From the NCBI RefSeq assembly GCF_010389155.1, contig NC_057768.1, positions 10,414,501 to 10,478,500 of the forward strand: a stretch of 64,000 bases of DNA. The letters are read 5' to 3'. The notes under the pieces are model-generated. The model did not search any database and was not told the DNA's origin. It saw only the letters and a list, made by a program, of their open reading frames with translations. Source of the stretch: Erigeron canadensis (taxonomy: Eukaryota; Streptophyta; Magnoliopsida; Asterales; Asteraceae). Numbering within the stretch: the stretch's first letter is position 1; each line of letters begins with the position of its first letter. The position numbers were made by a program, and so were the translations under genes. Below are positions 59,181 to 64,000 of the stretch, piece after piece.

Positions 59181-59319
59181 TTGGCGCCCACCGTGGGGCA
59201 AGTGGTGCTTTTCTTAAATTTTTCTTTATCTTTGCGATTATCTAATCTTACAAAACTTTTTGCGAAAATGTCTTCTTGTTAGGTCGAAAATCGACTAAGT
59301 ATAATTTGTTCAAAATAGT
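59181..59319 (+). promoter_or_regulatory. Primer-binding site and leader stub of the LTR-B element
   Basis: TTGGCGCCCACCGTGGGGC lies two bases after the LTR. It does not match initiator tRNA-Met but is like the TGGCGCC-type primer sites of Tat/Athila-lineage gypsy elements (established family feature). The interior is cut after about 140 bp by the LTR of copia C, so the lineage cannot be confirmed from proteins. Confidence 0.65.
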
Positions 59320-60219
59320 TGAGGCTCGGTGAAGAAAGCTTGCTCAGGATTCTGAAGTCATTCAGAATAAAGCTCACTGAAGCTTCACTTCAGAATCAGA
59401 ATCAACCAACACTGAAGACGTTCAGACGAAAGTCAAAGACTGAAGACTGAAGAAGAAGATCATCTCAGAAGCAGAGCTCAGAGAAGATCTTACCTGAAGT
59501 TGAATCTGAAGAGGCTCAGTGAAAAAGTACTTACAACACTTTTTCACTGATTACGAGGAAAGTCTTTTTGCAGCTTTAACTACCTTTACCCGGTTAATTA
59601 CTATCAACCTGGGATTGGGAAAGTTTTAGCAAAAGGTTGGGAATAAAGTATGTCAAGTCACATCAAAGAAACTTACATACTTTACCTTAAACAAGCATGT
59701 TATGGATTTGTCCCACAAATCCATCCAACCATATTTAGTACAGCATATTGCCATGTCATCAGGACATGTTTGCCTATAAATATAAGACTTCTCACACTTG
59801 CAATACAGCTTGGAATTTTGGCAATTGCAACGTGTGATATTACTCTAAGTACTCTTACGAGTAATTCCTCGTCGCATAGATCATTTGTATTTCTGGGGTT
59901 GTTTAGATACTTTCACAAGTGTGATTATCTTTGTTCCGCAACAACTCTTGTATTTTGTTTATAACAATAAATAAAATACATTGAAAAATACATCTCGACT
60001 CATTGCCATAATACTTGATTATACTTAGTAATTTATATAGTTTCAAGCAATTATATTTTATTACTGTTATCCATTATCTGGATCGTAAGTCTAACTAGTC
60101 ATGTCTAGTTTTGATTTACTCGCCAGTCGGGTTTCTTGATATAACTTGTGATTATTATTTTCTAACCTTATATTTTGTTATATCTTGATCTCTTGTACAT
60201 CTTGTTAGGTGGACTTACA
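59320..60219 (+). mobile_element. 5' LTR of copia element C
   Basis: 900 bp, TGAGGCTCGGTGAAG to GGTGGACTTACA. TATAAATATAAG is at about 59775-59786. The primer site TGGTATCACAGCC at 60222-60234 is the initiator-Met type with one change. The first 200 bp is rich in GAAG/CTGAAGA words. The start base is inferred from TG plus loss of LTR-B homology, so it could be off by a few bases. Confidence 0.75.
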
Positions 60220-60281
60220 TTTGGTATCACAGCCTCGCAGGTTAAATCATTAAATTGTTATACCTGTTTTGATCCTACAAG

Positions 60282-62648
60282 ATGTCTGGAACCGAACAAC
60301 CAAACCCTAACCCAAATGCCAATATGAATCAAAATCCACCACCTCCACCACCAGTTCAACCCAGTGTTCATGTTCGCTTTCCAAACAATCCAGTACCTAA
60401 ATTTAATGGAAATAGTGACACGTTCATTACTTGGAAGGCATGTATGCTCAAGTACATCGCTGGTGTTGAAAGACACTTGACCACCATTCTTGTTGAAGGT
60501 CCTTATGTTCCCATGAATGCATCAACTGTAGTCTTTAATCAAGATGGGACCCCTAGGTTAACACCCAAAGAGAAAGATCATTGGTCAGAAGAAGATCATC
60601 TTTTGGCTGACCTAGATTCTAAATTACAAAACATGATTCTCTTTGATGTCCCAGAAAGTTTGAAACCCACTCTTGTTTTACTTGATAATTCTAAGTTGAT
60701 GTGGGAAGAATTGCTAATACAATTTGAAGGAACAAAGGAAACAGTCACCACAAGAAAAGTCTCTTTGAATAAAAAATATGAAGCATTTTTTGCATTACCA
60801 AATGAATCTTTAATTGAAACATATCTTAGGTTTACAAATTTGGTCAATCAATTAAAAGCTCTTGGTGTCACAAAAGACAAAGAAATTTTTCTTGAAAAAT
60901 TTTGTGATATTTTACCTTCAAAATGGGAAAATTTGATCATGGTGTTAAGACAAGGCAACACCCTTCACAGCCACACTCTAGCCTCTCTGTATGGTGCTTT
61001 TAGATTCATTGAGGAAAACAAAGCAGAGAGAGCTGTGGCTGAGCAAGATGCAAAGAATCATTCATCCACCAAGTCAGCTCTGGTTCATTATTCTGAACCT
61101 CAAGATACTGCCCTACTATCTTCTGAGAGTGATCAGTCTGACTCTGTGAAGAAGATAGTAGCTGAACTAATGAAAGTTGGTATTTCGGATTATGCATCAC
61201 ATGAATGTGATGAGGATGATGATGATGATCTGGTTGCTATGATTGCCAAAACCTTTAATCGTTTTAAATTTAAAACCAAAAGAAATGGCAAACAATTTTC
61301 TTCAAACAACACTGTTGATAAGTCCAATCTTGAATGTTTTAAATGTGGAAAGAAATGACATTTTATGAAGGAATGCAGATCATCACAACCTTCCTCATCA
61401 CACACTGCCCCTAACCACTCTATCTTTCAGAAGCCAGATGATGGGTACAAAGCCAAGTACAAGAAGCTTAAAGCCCACATGGCAATGATGGCACAAGAAG
61501 AATCCAACAAGAATAGCTGTATGGTAGCAGACACTGAAATATGGGAGGATTCTGACATGTCATCTGATGATGAAGAAGAAGTAAGGGATATGTGTTTTAT
61601 GGCTCGTGAAGATCAAAGTCATGTTGTTAAGTCTGATGTGGAATCTGGTCGTTGGGTGGATATTATCATGAAAAAGGTTAGTGAGTTTGGTTTTGAGAAT
61701 GATGAAGAACTAAAACTGGATCTTTTAGTTCGAATTGAGGCTGACATATCATATGTTGAGACTGTGCGATCAGAAAGTATTAAAAATTTTGAAATAAACT
61801 CTTCTGAACTGAACGCCAGTCAAGCCAGATTGAAAGAACTAAAAGATGTTCAGTTGACCTTGAAAAGTTATCAGACAATGGTTTCAAAAAAAGAATTGGA
61901 AAAGGAAGAACTGAAAATCATTTTAGAAAAAGAACAAAAAATAATAAAATCTTGGATGAAATCACCTTTTCCAGAAGCTGCCATAAAGAAAACTTTTGAG
62001 AACCAAAGAATTGCCTATGGCACTGGTGATCTTCATCTTGCTTCCGTAATAACTGATCTTGATGCTCTTCCAAAAGAAATGAGACCAGAAATTGTTTTTA
62101 AAGATCTTGAAAAATTAAAACTGATAACTGATCAAGCCCAGGAACAACCTGAGGACAAATCTGAAGCATGTCAGACCAGTGCTTCAGACAAGAAGGCTAA
62201 ATCCAATAAGCCTTCCCCTCAATCTTCATATCAGGTTTCCAAGAACCATAAAAAGAAGAAAAATGTCATCCCTGCTGAGTCTTCTACCTCAGATTCTGGT
62301 AGAGCTCAGGTATCTAATCAAGAATCTATTTTGTTAAGGATTGAAAGTCAATTTCAAAATTTGGCTAGGCAAGTGCAAAGCTGTAATGCACGATTAAAAA
62401 ATGTTGAAAGCACTCCCCAAAATCCCAAACAAAACCCAAAACCTTTTTCAAAGAAAGTTAAACAAGAAAAGCAAAAATCTGAGAAGAAAAAGGTTTCTGA
62501 TGTCGTTAAACCAACTGTTTTTGTGTCATCAGAAATTATGACTGAAATTCCCTTTAATCCATCTGTTCCCCATATACCAAAGAAATCTGAGGCTGTTCAG
62601 GGAAAGTCCAGTGAACCCATCAAAAGATGGGTTCCCAAAAAGAACTAG
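60282..62648 (+). pseudogene. Copia C: gag, intact except one UGA in the zinc knuckle
   Basis: 788 codons in one frame from MSGTEQPNPNPN to TAG 62646-62648, broken only by TGA at 61356-61358. That stop replaces the Gly of the CCHC knuckle (CFKCGKK-stop-HFMKEC). The UBN2 gag core is at about 60420-61020 (YEAFFALPNESLIETYLRF near 60778). After the knuckle come an acidic patch (DSDMSSDDEEEV), a long Lys/Glu coiled coil (about 61780-61950) and a basic C-terminus ending RWVPKKN. By its completeness this is the youngest element in the window. Confidence 0.88.
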
Positions 62649-62665
62649 TCTTTGTGTATGTGCAG

Positions 62666-64000
62666 GGTGACCGCAAAAAGAACACTTGGTTTCTTGACAG
62701 TGCTGCTGGCAGAACCATCACTGGTCACAAATCCCTGCTAGAGGAATATAGGGTGCAAGAGGGGCCCTAAATAACTTTTGGTAATGACGATCATGGACAG
62801 ACTGAAGGATATGGTGTTGTGAATAACGGTCAGGTCAAATTCACAAAAGTTGCATATGTGAATGGTCTGAAATATAATCTGATCAGTGTCAGCCAACTTT
62901 GTGATGATGGCTTTAAGGTTTTATTTGATATTTCACAAGGCACCATATTCAACAGAGATTGGAAGGTAGTAATGATTGCTCCCAAAAAAGGAAACATTTA
63001 TGTAGTAGATATGAACAGTGCTACTTCTGAACAATGTTTCTATACAAAGGCTGATGAGGACACCAATTGGTTGTGGCACAAAAGGTTATCCCATCTCAAT
63101 TTCAAAAATATAAATAAGTTGTCAAGAAAACAACTTGCTGATGGGATACCAGCCATGTCTTTCAATAAAGACAAGCCATGTCCAGGGTGTGAAATGGGAA
63201 AGAAGAAAAGAGCTTCTTTCAAGACCAAGCAAAATTTCAGCATCACTGAACCACTTCATACGCTACACATGGATCTCTTTGGTCCTGTGAATGTTCAGAC
63301 AAGAGCGGGGAAGAAGTACACTCTGGTTGTAGTTGTTGAATATTCAAGATATTGTTGGGTAATCTTCCTCAGAAATAAAAGTGAAGCTGCTGCTGAAATT
63401 ATTGCCCTCATCAAACAAATTGAACTTAAGCATAAGCGAAAAGTACGTCAGCTCAGAAGTGACAATGGCACTGAATTCAGAAATTCCACTCTGGAAACCT
63501 TCTGCACTAACACTGGCATATCTCAGAACTTCTCCTCAGCACATACTCCAGAGCAAAATGATGTTGTAGAGAGAAAGAATCGAACGCTGATAGAAGCTGC
63601 CAGAAGTATGTTGAATGAGTCAGGTCTTCCAAAATGCTTTTGGGCTGAAGCTGTTGCAACTGCTTGCTACACTCAGAATCGTTCCATTTATGTCAAAAGA
63701 CATAAGAAGACTGCCTATGAAGTACTCAGAAATAGAAAGCCTAATATTGGATATTTTCATGTTTTTGGATGTCCAGTATACATTCTGAATGATTCCAGCA
63801 AATTGGGCAAATTTGATGCCAAAGCTGATGAAGGTTACTTCCTAGGTTATTCAACAATTCGCAAGGCCTTTAGAGTCTATAACAAAAGACTTGAAAAGGT
63901 TGATGAGTCAGTTCATGTTACCTTTGATGAATCAAATTCTGCAATCTTTAATAAACTTGTCTCTGAACCACCTTCAGAAAGTCCTTTCAGTTTCGGTGAT
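62666..64000 (+). pseudogene. Copia C: pol, N-terminal part, runs off the window
   Basis: The frame opens after TGTGCAG|GGTGAC. Protease motif FLDSAAGRTITGH (DSA rather than DSG). TAA at 62768-62770 within the protease. GAG-pre-integrase HHCC: HKRLSHLNFK to CPGCEMGKKK. Integrase: Asp in HMDLFGPV (63269), Asp in RSDNGTEF (about 63460) and Glu in DVVERKNRT (about 63570), all present. It continues through FGCPVYILND to the window end, before the reverse transcriptase. Apart from the one stop the frame is open. If an allele lacks the UGA in gag and the TAA, this could be a functional family. Confidence 0.88.

Noticed and set aside
59650..59964. Frame of 104 codons in the copia C LTR
   Set aside because: It overlaps the LTR TATA box and leader and matches nothing known.
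61356..61358. UGA as selenocysteine in copia C gag
   Set aside because: Land plants lack selenoprotein machinery, and the stop replaces a conserved Gly, so it is an ordinary mutation.
62625..62650. CCCAAAAAGAAC-stop as a -1 frameshift signal at the gag end of C (and D)
   Set aside because: It does not fit the X XXY YYZ pattern in the gag frame, and the needed offset differs between C (-1) and D (+1).

Overview
The window is repeat-rich nuclear DNA from a flowering plant, most likely a eudicot. An Asteraceae-like genome is my best guess, from the style of the retrotransposons and the BAHD gene, but the sequence does not prove it. I recognise one intact host gene, a single-exon BAHD acyltransferase on the minus strand at 19191-20549. 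Nearly everything else is LTR retrotransposon, nested and decayed. There is no bacterial-type operon, CRISPR array, rRNA gene or tRNA gene.

Layout. 1-3970: 3' end of a Ty3/gypsy element (broken integrase, then a 2.6 kb LTR), which sits in an older LTR of a second family ('LTR-B', TGTTATGCC...). 3971-10728: three LTR-B copies in tandem with short non-coding interiors. The middle copy is split by a complete 2.7 kb non-autonomous LTR element (6327-9026, TSD CAAGC) that carries an array of TGACGTCA-like palindromes. 10729-11773: AT-rich DNA ending in a CACTA transposon terminus. 11774-17718: a minus-strand Ty1/copia element (D) whose reverse transcriptase is cut by that CACTA end. 17719-22763: the host island, with the BAHD gene and a duplicated, dead copy of its 5' end and promoter. 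22764-44335: a 21.6 kb composite of two Sirevirus-like copia elements (A and B) with a third, env-like ORF. 44336-48325: AT-rich repeats and LTR fragments. 48326-58123: a second Ty3/gypsy element (Tekay-like, full length but full of stops). 58124-59319: an LTR-B element inserted in its 3' LTR. 59320-64000: a copia element (C), the best preserved, running off the window end.

Most interesting signals. (1) Between pol and ORF3 of copia A and B lie tandem repeats of about 110 bp that fold into three hairpins plus a pseudoknot. Their stems differ between copies but change on both sides at once, so the pairing itself looks conserved. (2) The 7-mer TCAGCGA/TCGCTGA occurs at least 29 times on both strands inside the composite, and I saw none elsewhere. 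(3) ORF3 is preceded by a promoter-like block (CCAAT, TATATATA, pyrimidine-rich leader), which suggests its own mRNA. (4) All four copia elements end gag with a stop followed 17-23 nt later by a splice-acceptor-like AG|GG at the start of pol. (5) Most premature stops are CAG, CAA, CGA or TGG changed by one C-to-T or G-to-A step, the expected mark of long-term cytosine methylation.
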